From: Bombilactobacillus folatiphilus | GTDB taxonomy: Bacteria; Bacillota; Bacilli; Lactobacillales; Lactobacillaceae | Assembly (NCBI RefSeq): GCF_023380265.1 | Contig: NZ_CP093366.1 | Span: 620,001 to 684,000 of the forward strand | Reading direction: 5' to 3' | Length of the DNA: 64,000 nucleotides | Part shown: positions 37,466 to 47,959 of the stretch, in pieces | Position numbering within the stretch: position 1 is the stretch's first letter | Layout of the letters: each line of letters opens with the position of its first letter | Made by a program: the position numbers and the translations under genes | Notes under the pieces: generated by a model | What the model saw: the letters and a program-made list of their open reading frames with translations, nothing else | Told to the model about the DNA's origin: nothing | Databases searched by the model: none

Positions 37466-39633
37466 GTAATCATAAGGCAGAAGATAAAAGAATTATAAAC
37501 AAGGCAAGACGTGATCGAAGAATTATCGGTAGATTCTTTTTAATCATAATTGCCTTATTTTTTATAATATGTATTTTTCGTTTTACGTATATTACGATTA
37601 GTGGGCATGTAGGTAGTGTTGATTTGTCCAAAAGAACGGAACAAAAGTATCGACATAAAAAAACATTGTCGGCCTTGCGCGGTAGTATTTTTGCGAATGA
37701 CGGTACTAAAATTGCTTATAGTGATCAATCTTATGAACTTTATGCTGTGATTGATCCGACTTATCATAGTACTGTGGGCAAGCCTTTGTATGTTCATGAC
37801 AAAAAAAAGACAGCTCAAACATTGAGTCGCTATATTCCAATGAATGCCAAGGAAATTTATGAGATTTTGAATCCGAAAGAGAAAACAACTTTTCAGGTGG
37901 AATTTGGGACCGCTGGTCAAAATATTAGTTTTGGTATGAAAAAAGCGATCCAAAAAAAGCATTTGCAGGGGATTTATTTTCAAGCAGTTCCCAATCGTTC
38001 ATATCCTAATGGCAATTTTGCGTCTAATACCATTGGTTTGGCACAAATTTCGGAGTCGACTACGAAAAAGAAAAAATCTAGTCAAGGTGTAATGGGGTTA
38101 GAAAGTTACTACAATAAGGTTTTAGAAGGAAAAAATGGTTACGAGATTAATTATACAGATCCAGAGGGTTACACTTTACCTAAAACGCACAAAAAAACTA
38201 AACTTCCGGTGCAAGGTTCAAATGTCTATACAACTTTAGATTTAAATTATCAGCATTATTTGGAACAATTGTTAGATGATGTTTATACAAAATATCATCC
38301 ACAATCAATGCAAGCAATTGTGACAACGCCCAAAAATGGGCATATCATTGCCATTTCACAGCGGCCTACATTTAATCCTGATACTAAGGAAAATATTATG
38401 AATTCTTGGCAAGATCTGAATTTACAAGATACTTACGAACCGGGATCAGTGTTTAAAGTTTTAACGTTGGCGGCCTCAATTAATTCAGGAAATTATAATC
38501 CAAATCAATATTATCATTCGGGGGCTATCACGATTGGTGACCGAACAATTCATGATTGGAATACTAACGGTTGGGGTGAAATTCCGTTTAATCAGGCCTT
38601 TCCGCGCTCCAGTAACGTGGGAATGGTCAATTTAGAACAGCAGATGGGTGCTAGTACTTGGCTCAAATACATGAAAAAATTTAAGATTGGTAAATTGACG
38701 AATATAACTTTACCAGGTGAGGTAGCAGGTTCAATTAATTTTCAGCATGCTTCTGATCAGGCAATTACATCTTTTGGTCAAAGTGTCTCAGTGACAGCGC
38801 TACAAATGGTGCAAGCGTTGGGGGCAATCGGTAATCATGGCAAATTAATGCAGCCCCAATTAGTTAGTCAAATTGAAAATCCTAATACTGGTAAAATTAA
38901 AAAAATTATGCCTAAAGAAGTTGGACAACCTGTTTCTGACAAAACGACGCAACAAGTTTTGGATGCTATGCGTGATGTTGTACGAAAAGATTATGGTACG
39001 GGTTCTATGTACAAAATTCCTGGACAAGATGTGGCGGTAAAAACTGGGACAGCACAAATTTCTAGCTCTAAGGGTGGATATTTAACTGGTAGTAATGACT
39101 ATGTCTATTCTGTGGCGGGCTTAGCGCCAGCTAGTAATCCGAAATATTTAGTTTATATTACAATGAAAAAGCCACAAGTGATGACGAAGGCACCTGAACA
39201 AATGTTAGCAGAAATTTTCAATCCGATGATGCAACGTTTGCTGGGAACGGGTAAAATAGAGAATGTTGAGACAAGTGACACTTCAATTTCAATGCCAGAA
39301 TTGACTAATCAGTCTTTGGCTTCAGTACGGCAAACTTTAAATAAACAGCATTTGACAGCAGGGGTTGTCGGGACAGGTTCAAAGGTTGTTCAGCAATTAC
39401 CTAGTGCTAAAACGCCTGTTGTTCAAAATCAACGAGTTATTTTACTAACTGACGGCGCTATGACAATGCCAGATGTACGGGGCTGGTCTAAAAACGATTT
39501 GTTGAAATTAGCTGAAATTACGGGGAAAAAGATTGTACTAAAAGGTCATGGGTATGCATATAAACAAAGCGTTGCTCCACAATCAGTTTTGAACAATGTT
39601 AAGGAAGTAGTAGTCTCTTTGAAACAAAATTAA
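37462..39633 (+). CDS. pbpX: Division-specific class B penicillin-binding protein PBP2x (FtsI) with PASTA domains
   Basis: This transpeptidase cross-links septal peptidoglycan. The 723-residue product has a short cytoplasmic N-terminus, a transmembrane helix (about residues 20-38), a dimerisation domain, and the transpeptidase domain with SVFK (catalytic serine, in YEPGSVFKVLT), SSN and KTGTAQI. Two C-terminal PASTA domains follow (starting MPELTNQSLASV and MPDVRGWSKNDL). The ATG overlaps the ftsL end. It precedes mraY. Confidence 0.95.
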   Translation: MSNHKAEDKRIINKARRDRRIIGRFFLIIIALFFIICIFRFTYITISGHVGSVDLSKRTEQKYRHKKTLSALRGSIFANDGTKIAYSDQSYELYAVIDPTYHSTVGKPLYVHDKKKTAQTLSRYIPMNAKEIYEILNPKEKTTFQVEFGTAGQNISFGMKKAIQKKHLQGIYFQAVPNRSYPNGNFASNTIGLAQISESTTKKKKSSQGVMGLESYYNKVLEGKNGYEINYTDPEGYTLPKTHKKTKLPVQGSNVYTTLDLNYQHYLEQLLDDVYTKYHPQSMQAIVTTPKNGHIIAISQRPTFNPDTKENIMNSWQDLNLQDTYEPGSVFKVLTLAASINSGNYNPNQYYHSGAITIGDRTIHDWNTNGWGEIPFNQAFPRSSNVGMVNLEQQMGASTWLKYMKKFKIGKLTNITLPGEVAGSINFQHASDQAITSFGQSVSVTALQMVQALGAIGNHGKLMQPQLVSQIENPNTGKIKKIMPKEVGQPVSDKTTQQVLDAMRDVVRKDYGTGSMYKIPGQDVAVKTGTAQISSSKGGYLTGSNDYVYSVAGLAPASNPKYLVYITMKKPQVMTKAPEQMLAEIFNPMMQRLLGTGKIENVETSDTSISMPELTNQSLASVRQTLNKQHLTAGVVGTGSKVVQQLPSAKTPVVQNQRVILLTDGAMTMPDVRGWSKNDLLKLAEITGKKIVLKGHGYAYKQSVAPQSVLNNVKEVVVSLKQN

Positions 39634-39648
39634 AGTGAGGATTTTGGT

Positions 39649-40614
39649 ATGAATATTGGGAAGATGATTGTTCCCGTCATTATTAGTTTTATCATTGTTG
39701 TAGTATTAATGCCGTTATTTATTAAACTAATGGTGGCTAATCAAGAAGGACAGCAGATTAGAGCAGATGGTCCTAGTTGGCAGGAATATAAAAATGGTAC
39801 GCCGACAATGGCGGGCATCATTTTTTTGGTGGCCATTGTATTGTCCAGTCTGTGGGTAGCTTCATGGCAAGAGTTATTTTCTAATTCTTTGATGCTTGTC
39901 AATTTGATGTTGCTTTTATTTGGAATTATTGGTTTTTTGGATGATTTTATTAAACTCAAAAATCATCGTAATTTAGGTTTATTAGCATGGCAAAAATCAT
40001 CATTACAGGTTATTTTTGCGATCATCTTTTGTGTATTGTATTTTCACTATCATTTTCCAATTGATTTGCAATTTTTTGGGTATATTTTCCATTCACCTGT
40101 TTTGTATGTCATTTTTATACTTCTGTGGTTGGTTGGTTTTTCGAATGCTGTTAATTTAACAGATGGTTTGGATGGTTTGGTAACAGGATTAAGTATTATT
40201 GCTTATCTGACTTATGCTTATATTGCCTATCAGCAGCAAAATGATGATATTTTATTGGTGTGTTTAAGTGTAGTTGGGGCAATGGTAGGTTTTTTTCTTT
40301 TCAATCATAAACCTGCTAAGATTTTTATGGGGGATGTAGGATCTTTAGCTTTAGGAGCTGGTTTAGCGGCCATTTCTTTGGTTTTAGATTGTCCATGGTC
40401 TTTATTGTGGATTGGCATTGTTTTTGTTGTAGAAACGTTAAGTGTCATTATTCAGGTGGCTGTTTTTAAAACTACTGGTCATCGGGTATTCAAAATGTCA
40501 CCGATTCACCATCACTTTGAAATGTTAGGTTGGTCTGAGTGGAAAGTTGTTGGTGTTTTTTGGACAGTGGGGTTAATTGCGGCACTTAGTTATATTTTAA
40601 TTTTTGTGGGGTAA
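39649..40614 (+). CDS. mraY: Phospho-N-acetylmuramoyl-pentapeptide transferase MraY
   Basis: MraY transfers phospho-MurNAc-pentapeptide to undecaprenyl phosphate, giving lipid I. The 321-residue product has about ten transmembrane helices and the family motifs GFLDDFIKLK (catalytic aspartates), NAVNLTDGLDGLVTG, and the histidine-rich loop SPIHHHFEMLGW. SD GTGAGGA precedes the ATG. Standard dcw position between pbp2x and murD. Confidence 0.97.
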   Translation: MNIGKMIVPVIISFIIVVVLMPLFIKLMVANQEGQQIRADGPSWQEYKNGTPTMAGIIFLVAIVLSSLWVASWQELFSNSLMLVNLMLLLFGIIGFLDDFIKLKNHRNLGLLAWQKSSLQVIFAIIFCVLYFHYHFPIDLQFFGYIFHSPVLYVIFILLWLVGFSNAVNLTDGLDGLVTGLSIIAYLTYAYIAYQQQNDDILLVCLSVVGAMVGFFLFNHKPAKIFMGDVGSLALGAGLAAISLVLDCPWSLLWIGIVFVVETLSVIIQVAVFKTTGHRVFKMSPIHHHFEMLGWSEWKVVGVFWTVGLIAALSYILIFVG

Positions 40615-40623
40615 AGATTAATC

Positions 40624-41973
40624 ATGAAGCAATTAAAAAGCTATGTTGGTAAAAAGGTTTTGGTTTTGGGTTTGGCAAAAAGTGGCTTTAATGCGGCTAT
40701 TTTGTTGACGAAGTTAGGTGCTGAAGTGACAGCCAATGATCAACAAAATAGTTCAGAAGCTACTCAATTGCGGAATTTAGGTTTGAACGTGATTACTGGC
40801 AATAATTCAATTGAAATCTTGAATCAAGGATTTGATCTGATTGTCAAGAATCCTGGAATTAATTATGAAAATCCGCTAATTCAAGTAGCACTTGAAAGGC
40901 AAATCCCTATTATTACGGAGCCTGAATTGGCTTATGAAGTTTCACAAGCGCCTTTTATTGGTGTGACAGGAACGAATGGCAAAACGACCACTACGACCTT
41001 GATTCGACTTATCTTAGATCAAGATCGTGCCAAGGGTCATGCTTATAAAGCTGGAAATATTGGGATTCCGGTTTCTAAAGTAGTACAAGAGGCTACCGCT
41101 GACGATGATGTCGTTGTGGAACTTTCCAGTTTTCAACTTTTAGGAACTACAAAATTGCGACCTAAAATTGCTGTGCTAACGAATATTTATGAAGCTCATC
41201 TGGATTATCATAAAACACGAGCTAATTATGTGAAAGCTAAAATGAAAATTACGGCTAATCAAGCAGTGACAGACTATTTTGTGGTTAACTTTGATAAGCT
41301 GGAATGGCGGGAATTAAGCCGACAAACCCAAGCACAAGTTGTTCCTTTTTCAAGATTAAAGAAAAGTACAGCCGGTGCTTATCAAGATGGTAACACCTTA
41401 TATTTTCGGGGCGAGCCGATAATTGATGTATCAGAAATTGTGCTGCCGGGACAGCATAATCTAGAAAATTGTCTAGCAGCTATTGCCGTGGCAAAATTAT
41501 TAGGTAAATCTAATGAAACCATCAAAAAAGTTTTAACAACGTTTCAAGGTGTCAAACATCGAATTCAATTTGTTCAGGAGATCCATGGGCGCAGAGTATA
41601 TAACGATTCCAAAGCAACTAATATTGAAGCTACAATTGTTGCATTGCAGTCATTTGAGCAACCGATTGTCTTGATAGCTGGGGGATTAGATCGAGGTTTT
41701 AATTTTGATGAATTGGTGGAACCCTTAAAAAGGGTCAAAGCAATCGTTTTATATGGTGAAACTAAATTTTTGATGCAAACAGCTGCTAAAAAAGCTGAAA
41801 TTAAAACAATTGCTTTGGTTGACCGATTGGATGATGCAGTTGAGCAAGCGTACCAATTTACCAATGAAGGTGATGTCTTGCTCTTGTCACCAGCAGCTGC
41901 TAGTTGGGATCAGTTTAAAACTTTTGAAGAACGTGGCGATCGTTTTATTGAAGATATTGAAAAACTAAAATAG
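40624..41973 (+). CDS. murD: UDP-N-acetylmuramoyl-L-alanine--D-glutamate ligase
   Basis: MurD adds D-glutamate to UDP-MurNAc-L-Ala in the cytoplasm. The 449-residue product has an N-terminal Rossmann-like domain (KVLVLGLAKSGFNAA), the Mur P-loop GVTGTNGKTTTTTLI near residue 117, VVELSSFQL, and a C-terminal domain with YNDSKATN. The product of this step is the residue that MurT/GatD later amidates. Nine bases separate it from murG. Confidence 0.97.
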   Translation: MKQLKSYVGKKVLVLGLAKSGFNAAILLTKLGAEVTANDQQNSSEATQLRNLGLNVITGNNSIEILNQGFDLIVKNPGINYENPLIQVALERQIPIITEPELAYEVSQAPFIGVTGTNGKTTTTTLIRLILDQDRAKGHAYKAGNIGIPVSKVVQEATADDDVVVELSSFQLLGTTKLRPKIAVLTNIYEAHLDYHKTRANYVKAKMKITANQAVTDYFVVNFDKLEWRELSRQTQAQVVPFSRLKKSTAGAYQDGNTLYFRGEPIIDVSEIVLPGQHNLENCLAAIAVAKLLGKSNETIKKVLTTFQGVKHRIQFVQEIHGRRVYNDSKATNIEATIVALQSFEQPIVLIAGGLDRGFNFDELVEPLKRVKAIVLYGETKFLMQTAAKKAEIKTIALVDRLDDAVEQAYQFTNEGDVLLLSPAAASWDQFKTFEERGDRFIEDIEKLK

Positions 41974-41982
41974 GAAGAAAAA

Positions 41983-43083
41983 ATGAGAATAATTGTATCC
42001 GGTGGTGGCACTGGTGGACATATTTATCCAGCATTAGCTTTGATTAAACGCTTACAGCAACGCCGTTTAATTGAAGAAGTTCTTTATGTTGGAACGCAGA
42101 CAGGTTTGGAACAAAAGATTATCAAACAAGAGCAAATTCCGTTTAAAGCATTGAAGTTGCAAGGTTTTCAGCGCAAATTGTCATGGCATAATGTAGAAAC
42201 GGTCAAATTATTTGTTCAAAGTATTCATCAAGCTAAGAAAATTATTACGGATTTTCGGCCGGATGTTGTGGTTGGTACTGGTGGCTATGTTTGTAGCGCT
42301 ATTGTTACGGCAGCTCATTTTAAGAAAGTACCAACCTTAATTCATGAACAAAATTCTATTGCAGGGCTAACTAATAAATTTTTAGGTCATTTTGTTGATA
42401 AAATTGCATACGCATTTGAGAATGTAACTACGCAATTTAGTGAAAAAAATAAATTAGTGTTTACAGGAAATCCACGTGCACAAGAGGTCAATGCTCTAAA
42501 ACCGAATGAAAGATTAAGAGATTTTGGTTTGGATCCACAAGAAAAAACTATTATGATTTTTGGTGGCAGTCGTGGTGCTAAACCGATTAACCAAGCTGTT
42601 ATTGATAGTTTGCCTTCGTTTAGTCAAATGAATTATCAATTGTTATTTGTTACTGGTCAAGCTCACTTTGCGGCTGTTCAAAAACAGTTAACTCAACCAT
42701 TATCTGACCGCATTAAAGTTGTACCTTATATTGACGATATGCCATCAGTTTTACCTGATTTAACATTGATTGTTGGGCGCAGTGGTGCTACTTCGATTGC
42801 TGAATTAACATCTTTGGGAATTCCTGCTATTTTTATTCCTAGTCCATATGTTACACATGATCATCAAACAAAAAACGCCCAAGCATTGGTTGACCAAAAA
42901 GCAGCTTTGATGATACCTGAAACACAATTAACAGCGCAAACATTGGTACAGACGGTTTCTCAAGTTATGGGTGATTCTCATTTGTTGCAAGAATTGTCGG
43001 ATAATGCTAGGCAGTTAGGTGTTGATGACGCTAGCGATCGTTTAATTCAAGTACTCTTAGATTTAATTCAAAATAATAAGTAA
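41983..43083 (+). CDS. murG: UDP-GlcNAc transferase MurG (lipid II synthesis)
   Basis: MurG adds GlcNAc to lipid I on the inner face of the membrane, making lipid II. The 366-residue product begins MRIIVSGGGTGGHIYPALAL with the glycine-rich loop, has GGSRGAKPINQAV for the acceptor side, and VGRSGATSIAELTSLGIPAIFIPSPY (read in part) for UDP-GlcNAc binding. Standard gene order. Confidence 0.97.
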   Translation: MRIIVSGGGTGGHIYPALALIKRLQQRRLIEEVLYVGTQTGLEQKIIKQEQIPFKALKLQGFQRKLSWHNVETVKLFVQSIHQAKKIITDFRPDVVVGTGGYVCSAIVTAAHFKKVPTLIHEQNSIAGLTNKFLGHFVDKIAYAFENVTTQFSEKNKLVFTGNPRAQEVNALKPNERLRDFGLDPQEKTIMIFGGSRGAKPINQAVIDSLPSFSQMNYQLLFVTGQAHFAAVQKQLTQPLSDRIKVVPYIDDMPSVLPDLTLIVGRSGATSIAELTSLGIPAIFIPSPYVTHDHQTKNAQALVDQKAALMIPETQLTAQTLVQTVSQVMGDSHLLQELSDNARQLGVDDASDRLIQVLLDLIQNNK

Positions 43084-43087
43084 AACT

Positions 43088-43891
43088 ATGAAAAATTCTA
43101 AGCAACAAACCATGTTAAAATTTCAAAATCAATACTCTAGAAATCATCAAAGACCGACGCGATGGATGCGCTTTAAGAATATTTTACGTAAATTTTCTTT
43201 TAAAAATTTGTTTTTATTAATGTTGATGTTGGGTATTTTGTTTATAGGTTATTTGTTTTCGCCTTTAGGGCATGTCCGGACAATTAATGTGACCGGTGTT
43301 AATTATTTGGGAGCACAACAAATTATTGATGCGTCCAAAATTGATAATAATTCGCTTGTGTTGCAGACTTTGTTGATTCGTAAAAGAATTAATCAGCAAG
43401 TGAAACGACAAGTTCCTTTGATAAAGGATATCAATTATTATTATACGAATTTTAATACACTGCATTTTAAGGTTAAAGAATATCGAACGGTAGGTTTTGT
43501 TGTTCGCAATCATGGCTATTATCGGATTTTGGAAAATAAAAAAATTATCAATTCTAAGTTGAAGCAACCGATTGGTAATTTTCCAATTTATCAAAACTTG
43601 AATCATAAAGTGACATTAGCTAAGACAGTTGAGTTATATGTTAAATGTCCGCATACTTTAAAAAGTGATATTTCAGAAATTCATGGCTCCAAAAATTCTC
43701 TAAAGTATCCTTATCGTGTTGAACTATATATGAACGATGGTAATTTAATTATAGGCGATATTCGGACATTGGAGTCCAAACTGAAATATTATCCAGCCAT
43801 TGTTAAGACAATGTCTAAAAAAGGAGTTATTAATTTGGAAATTGGAGCATACCTGCAATCGGTTAAGGGTAAGGGTTCTGAGCTGGATTAG
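43088..43891 (+). CDS. divIB: Cell division protein DivIB (FtsQ)
   Basis: DivIB stabilises the FtsL-DivIC complex at the septum. The 267-residue product has a basic cytoplasmic N-terminus (about 40 residues), a transmembrane helix (NLFLLMLMLGILFIGYLF), a POTRA domain (HVRTINVTGVNYLGAQQIID) and the FtsQ/DivIB beta domain. Start ATG with a weak SD 4 bases after the murG stop, which suggests coupling. Confidence 0.93.
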   Translation: MKNSKQQTMLKFQNQYSRNHQRPTRWMRFKNILRKFSFKNLFLLMLMLGILFIGYLFSPLGHVRTINVTGVNYLGAQQIIDASKIDNNSLVLQTLLIRKRINQQVKRQVPLIKDINYYYTNFNTLHFKVKEYRTVGFVVRNHGYYRILENKKIINSKLKQPIGNFPIYQNLNHKVTLAKTVELYVKCPHTLKSDISEIHGSKNSLKYPYRVELYMNDGNLIIGDIRTLESKLKYYPAIVKTMSKKGVINLEIGAYLQSVKGKGSELD

Positions 43892-43969
43892 TTATTAGAA
43901 TTTTGGTATTATTTACTGTGATAGGTTTTTAAATTATAAGTTGGAATATTGTGGGAGGTTCATAATAAT

Positions 43970-45274
43970 ATGGATGATTCACGAATCATTGTCAGCTTGG
44001 ATATCGGTACAACTGCAATGAAAGTGGTTGTGGCCAATATTCAAAACTCTCAAGCAAATATCATTGGTATTGGCAGCGCACATTCTCAAGGAATGGATCG
44101 TGGTGTTATCGTTGATATTGATCAAGCAGCGACAGCGATTAGTGAAGCAATCAAAAAAGCATCATCACAATCTAATACAGATATTAAAGATGTGGTTGTT
44201 GGTCTTCCTGCTAGTGGTTTGCAAATTTTTAAGGCTCACGCCATGGTTGCTTTAAATGGTCAATCTAAAGAAATTAATAACGATGACGTTCAAGAAGTGA
44301 TGAGCGCTTCTGTTGTGCAAACTTTACCGCCTGAGTTGGAATTTGTAACACTATTACCAAGTAGTTTTAGTGTTGATGGTTTTACCAATGTCAATGATCC
44401 GAGAGGGATGATTGGTAATCGTTTAGAATTTAATGGTGTTTTATATGCTTTACCAAAATCTATTTTGCACAATGTAAAACGTGTTGTTCAGCGTGCAGGA
44501 TTGAATTTGATACATGAAATTTTAGCGCCGTTAGCTTTGGCTAAAGTTGCTTTGAATAAAGGTGAACGAGATTTTGGTACCGTAGTGATTGACTTGGGGG
44601 GGGGTCAAACCTCAGCTTCGGTGATTCATGATAATAAACTGAAATTTACTGCTATTGACCCTGAAGGTGGCAATTTAGTCGCGCATGATATTTCTGTAGT
44701 TCTGAATACGACTTTAGATAATGCTGAGAAGTTGAAACATTATTATGGTAATGCGGATGTTCAACATAGTTTGTCTGGGGAAACGATTCCTGTAGAAGTT
44801 GTTGGTCAAGAACAAAATCAAAATATTTCTGGCGAGTATTTGGCTTCAATTATTTCGGCACGTTTGCAGCAAATTTTTGAACGTTTAAAGCGTAGTTTAG
44901 ATCATATCAAGGCTCAAGATTTACCAGGTGGTGTGATTTTAACTGGTGGCTTGGCAGAAATGAGCGGCATTAAGGCATTGGCGCAGCAGGTATTGCAAGT
45001 AAAAACTAAGACATTTATTCCCGAGCAAATGGGATTACGTCACCCTTCGTTTGCGGAGGGCTTGGGGTTAGTTTTGTATACAAAAGATTTGAATGATTTA
45101 GATTTGATTGCATATGATGTAGTACATGAACCAGTATCTAAAAAAACAAGGGTGACAAGTTCCAGTCGATCTGATTCTTCACCGCGGACAGAAAATTCTG
45201 GGAAAGAAAAACCACCAAAATCGATTTCAACTGGTGAAAAAATTAAAAATTTTTGGAGTCGTTTCTTTGATTAG
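43970..45274 (+). CDS. ftsA: Cell division actin homologue FtsA
   Basis: FtsA tethers FtsZ to the membrane. The 434-residue product has [13 protein letters not shown] (phosphate 1), the SHS2/1C subdomain, [14 protein letters not shown] (phosphate 2), [12 protein letters not shown] (adenosine) and a C-terminal amphipathic helix ([11 protein letters not shown]). The ATG at 43970 is chosen because GGGAGG precedes it by about 10 bases. A run of nine G residues at 44596-44604 encodes the GGG of phosphate 2, a likely slippage site. Confidence 0.95.
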   Translation: MDDSRIIVSLDIGTTAMKVVVANIQNSQANIIGIGSAHSQGMDRGVIVDIDQAATAISEAIKKASSQSNTDIKDVVVGLPASGLQIFKAHAMVALNGQSKEINNDDVQEVMSASVVQTLPPELEFVTLLPSSFSVDGFTNVNDPRGMIGNRLEFNGVLYALPKSILHNVKRVVQRAGLNLIHEILAPLALAKVALNKGERDFGTVVIDLGGGQTSASVIHDNKLKFTAIDPEGGNLVAHDISVVLNTTLDNAEKLKHYYGNADVQHSLSGETIPVEVVGQEQNQNISGEYLASIISARLQQIFERLKRSLDHIKAQDLPGGVILTGGLAEMSGIKALAQQVLQVKTKTFIPEQMGLRHPSFAEGLGLVLYTKDLNDLDLIAYDVVHEPVSKKTRVTSSSRSDSSPRTENSGKEKPPKSISTGEKIKNFWSRFFD

Positions 45275-45309
45275 AAGTACTGAATCAGATCAGGAGGAAA
45301 GTTGTTAAA

Positions 45310-46494
45310 ATGGATAGTTCAATAGATAAACAAGAAAAAAATTCCGCCACCATTAAAGTGATTGGTGTTGGTGGTGCCGGCGGTAATGCTGTTAATCGAA
45401 TGGTTGAAGAAGAGATCAAGGGTGTTGATTTTATTGCCGCCAATACTGATATGCAGGCGTTGGATCTTTCAAAAGCCAATACGCGCCTGCAATTAGGACC
45501 TAAGTTGACACGTGGTTTGGGTGCTGGCTCAGATCCTGAGGTTGGTCAAAAGGCTGCTGAAGAGAGTGAAGATGTTATATCTGATTTGTTGAAAGAATCG
45601 GATATGATTTTTATTACTGCAGGGATGGGCGGTGGTACTGGTACTGGAGCGGCTCCAGTGATTGCCAGAATTGCAAAAGATTCAGGAGCTTTGACTGTAG
45701 GGGTAGTGACACGTCCATTCTTATTTGAGGGTCCTAAGCGCGCAAAATTTGCGGATAAAGGGATCGAAGAATTAAAGCAACATGTTGATACTTTAGTTAT
45801 TATTGCTAACAATCGCTTATTGGAGATTGTTGATAAAAAGACCCCGATGAACGAAGCCATGCATGTCGCTGATGATGTTTTGCGACAAGGTGTGCAAGGA
45901 ATTTCTGATTTGATTACTTCTCCAGGATTTGTCAATTTGGATTTTGCCGATGTCAAAACGGTGATGTCTGATCAAGGTTCTGCGCTGATGGGAATTGGCA
46001 TCGGTAATGGCGAAAATCGGATTGTAGATGCTACTAAGAAAGCAATTTCCTCACCTTTATTAGAGGTGTCAATTGATGGGGCAAGACAAGTGCTTTTGAA
46101 TATTACAGGTGGACCCGATTTATCATTATTTGAAGCGCAAGAAGCAGCAACAATTGTTTCGAGTGCAGCCACTGAAGATGTTAATATTATTTTTGGAACG
46201 TCAATTAATGAGGGCTTAGGCGATGAAGTCAAGGTGACGGTAATTGCTACGGGAATTGATGATGATTCGAAGGATAAACGTGAGAAAAATGATTCGACTG
46301 GCTCGGAAAATATCAAGGGTCAAAAAGAACAATTTGATCCATGGAATATTAGTAACGATAATTCCAATTCTTTAAAGCAAAATTCGTCAAATAATAATGA
46401 TTTTGATATTTTTCAACAGTCTAATGTTTTGAATGATAACGACAATGATGATGATGATTCAATGCCGCCTTTTTTAAAGCATAATCCCAAATAA
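45310..46494 (+). CDS. ftsZ: Cell division GTPase FtsZ
   Basis: FtsZ polymerises into the division ring. The 394-residue product has the tubulin signature [13 protein letters not shown] near residue 109 and [13 protein letters not shown] at the N-terminus. The linker after about residue 318 is long and rich in asparagine, serine and aspartate. It includes the EQFDPWNI segment and ends with the conserved peptide [13 protein letters not shown] that binds FtsA, SepF and EzrA. SD AGGAGGA precedes the ATG. Confidence 0.98.
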   Translation: MDSSIDKQEKNSATIKVIGVGGAGGNAVNRMVEEEIKGVDFIAANTDMQALDLSKANTRLQLGPKLTRGLGAGSDPEVGQKAAEESEDVISDLLKESDMIFITAGMGGGTGTGAAPVIARIAKDSGALTVGVVTRPFLFEGPKRAKFADKGIEELKQHVDTLVIIANNRLLEIVDKKTPMNEAMHVADDVLRQGVQGISDLITSPGFVNLDFADVKTVMSDQGSALMGIGIGNGENRIVDATKKAISSPLLEVSIDGARQVLLNITGGPDLSLFEAQEAATIVSSAATEDVNIIFGTSINEGLGDEVKVTVIATGIDDDSKDKREKNDSTGSENIKGQKEQFDPWNISNDNSNSLKQNSSNNNDFDIFQQSNVLNDNDNDDDDSMPPFLKHNPK

Positions 46495-46506
46495 TGGAGG
46501 ATAACA

Positions 46507-46908
46507 ATGGCTTTTGGTAAATTAGCAAGTTTTTTTGGCTTGGATGATAATGAAAATAATGTTTCTGAAGATGTCATGCCGCCAGATATTTCGATGGAAG
46601 TAGATAATCAAAAGGACAACGTTGTGGCATTGAGTACACATACAGCTCAAAAGCCGAGTAAAATTCAAGTCGTTGAACCACATTCTTACGCTGATGCAAA
46701 ACAAATTGCAAAAGAATTGTTGATTAGTCGGGCAGTGATTGTGAATTATCGTAATGTTACTGATGAACAGATGCGTCGAATTGCAGATTTTTTGTCAGGT
46801 GCAATTTATGCCACTAAAGGTGATATTAGCCAAGTGGATGAGCAAGTTTTTTTGTATGCACCATTAAATTTTAAGGTTAACAGTAACGCGATTAATTTTA
46901 ACGATTAA
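46507..46908 (+). CDS. sepF: Cell division protein SepF
   Basis: SepF bundles FtsZ filaments and provides a second membrane anchor. The 133-residue product has an N-terminal amphipathic helix (MAFGKLASFFGL), an acidic linker, and the SepF core (PHSYADAKQIAKELLISRAVIVNYRNV, read in two parts, to LSGAIYATKGDISQV). SD GGAGG precedes the ATG by 7 bases. It is immediately downstream of ftsZ. Confidence 0.95.
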   Translation: MAFGKLASFFGLDDNENNVSEDVMPPDISMEVDNQKDNVVALSTHTAQKPSKIQVVEPHSYADAKQIAKELLISRAVIVNYRNVTDEQMRRIADFLSGAIYATKGDISQVDEQVFLYAPLNFKVNSNAINFND

Positions 46909-46923
46909 GTTGAGGATGATTGA

Positions 46924-47187
46924 GTGGTTAATGTATTAACTGGATTGCCAGTGACTTTAATTTATTTAATAGATATTTACGAATGGTTAATAATTATCTG
47001 GGCGTTATTAACTTGGTTTCCTGGAGCTTCCCAGTCTAAATTAGGAGTATTACTCGGTAATTTGGTAAATCCTTTTTTGTCCATTTTTGATCGAATTATC
47101 CCACCTATTCTCGGAATCAGTTTTTCACCAGTCTGGGCCTTTTTAGTATTAGATTTGATTAAACAATTGGTTTACAAAATATTCTGA
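46924..47187 (+). CDS. YggT family membrane protein
   Basis: An 87-residue membrane protein with two hydrophobic segments and the family pattern YEWLIIIWALLTWFPGASQSKLG...LVNPFLSIFDRIIPPI. YggT members lie between sepF and ylmH in many Gram-positives and are linked to division or osmotic tolerance, but the mechanism is unknown. The GTG at 46924 follows GAGGATGA. The stop overlaps the ylmH start by one base (TGATG). Confidence 0.9.
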   Translation: MVNVLTGLPVTLIYLIDIYEWLIIIWALLTWFPGASQSKLGVLLGNLVNPFLSIFDRIIPPILGISFSPVWAFLVLDLIKQLVYKIF

Positions 47188-47939
47188 TGAAAAATAATTC
47201 GGATCAGCTTTTTAAACTAAAAAATTTAATTCGTGCCGCGCATACTAATTATAGTAAGCAAGTTAGTAATTTTTTAAATCCGTATGAACAGCGTTTAGCT
47301 CAAGAACTTTTGACTAATATGGATGAATTTGTTGCAAAGTTTTCTGGTGGATATCCACAAGCTCAGAGAAAAAGACTCTTGATTGTTCCGCCATATCTTG
47401 AATATTCGAGTGATGATTTAGAAATTCAATTGTTTCAAATTAACTTTAATGAACGTTTTGTTAAGTTGCATCACCATCAAATTATGGGAAAATTATTGCA
47501 TTTAGGTTTAGATGAAGGTACTTTTGGTGATATTATTACTGATGGTAGTCACTGGCAGTTTTTTGCACAGAAACATTGCACTGCTTTATTAGAACAAGAA
47601 GTGACGCGGATTGGTAATTTTAAAGTTAGTATTCAGCCAATTGATCGTCATGAGTTGCTTCTGGTGAAAAGTGAATATCAAATGGTTTCTGTTAACACCA
47701 GTTCATTGAGAATTGATCAATTGATTAGTGTAGTTTTTCAATTGAGTAGACAAACAGCTAAGGAATTGATTCATCGTGGTGAAGTTATGGTTAATTGGCA
47801 ACGTGAAAAACGTAGTGACTATATCATTACCGTGGGTGATTCTATCAGTGTACATGGTTTTGGTCGGGCAACATTAGTGGATTTGTTAGGTCATAAGAAT
47901 CAGAAATGGCAGTTATACTTACAAGTTTATCGACATTAA
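47187..47939 (+). CDS. ylmH: YlmH family S4-domain RNA-binding protein
   Basis: The family joins an N-terminal region to a C-terminal S4 RNA-binding domain. Bacterial members have been linked to ribosome rescue and, through gene order, to division. The 250-residue product shows PYEQRLAQELL and SGGYPQAQRKRLLI in the first part, and the S4 domain near residues 175-235 (SLRIDQLISVVFQLSRQTAKELI, read in part, then GEVMVNWQREKRSDYIITVGDSISV). Start overlaps the yggT stop. Confidence 0.92.
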   Translation: MKNNSDQLFKLKNLIRAAHTNYSKQVSNFLNPYEQRLAQELLTNMDEFVAKFSGGYPQAQRKRLLIVPPYLEYSSDDLEIQLFQINFNERFVKLHHHQIMGKLLHLGLDEGTFGDIITDGSHWQFFAQKHCTALLEQEVTRIGNFKVSIQPIDRHELLLVKSEYQMVSVNTSSLRIDQLISVVFQLSRQTAKELIHRGEVMVNWQREKRSDYIITVGDSISVHGFGRATLVDLLGHKNQKWQLYLQVYRH

Positions 47940-47959
47940 TGAAAAAAGGAGACTTAAAA

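Noticed and set aside
37800..37810. A-run in pbp2x as a phase-variation tract
   Set aside because: Lysine-coding A-runs are common in this A+T-rich genome, unlike the nine-G run in ftsA.
45546..46316. Long open frames antisense to ftsZ
   Set aside because: They are codon-bias shadows: no SD, no family match, and full overlap with a highly conserved gene.
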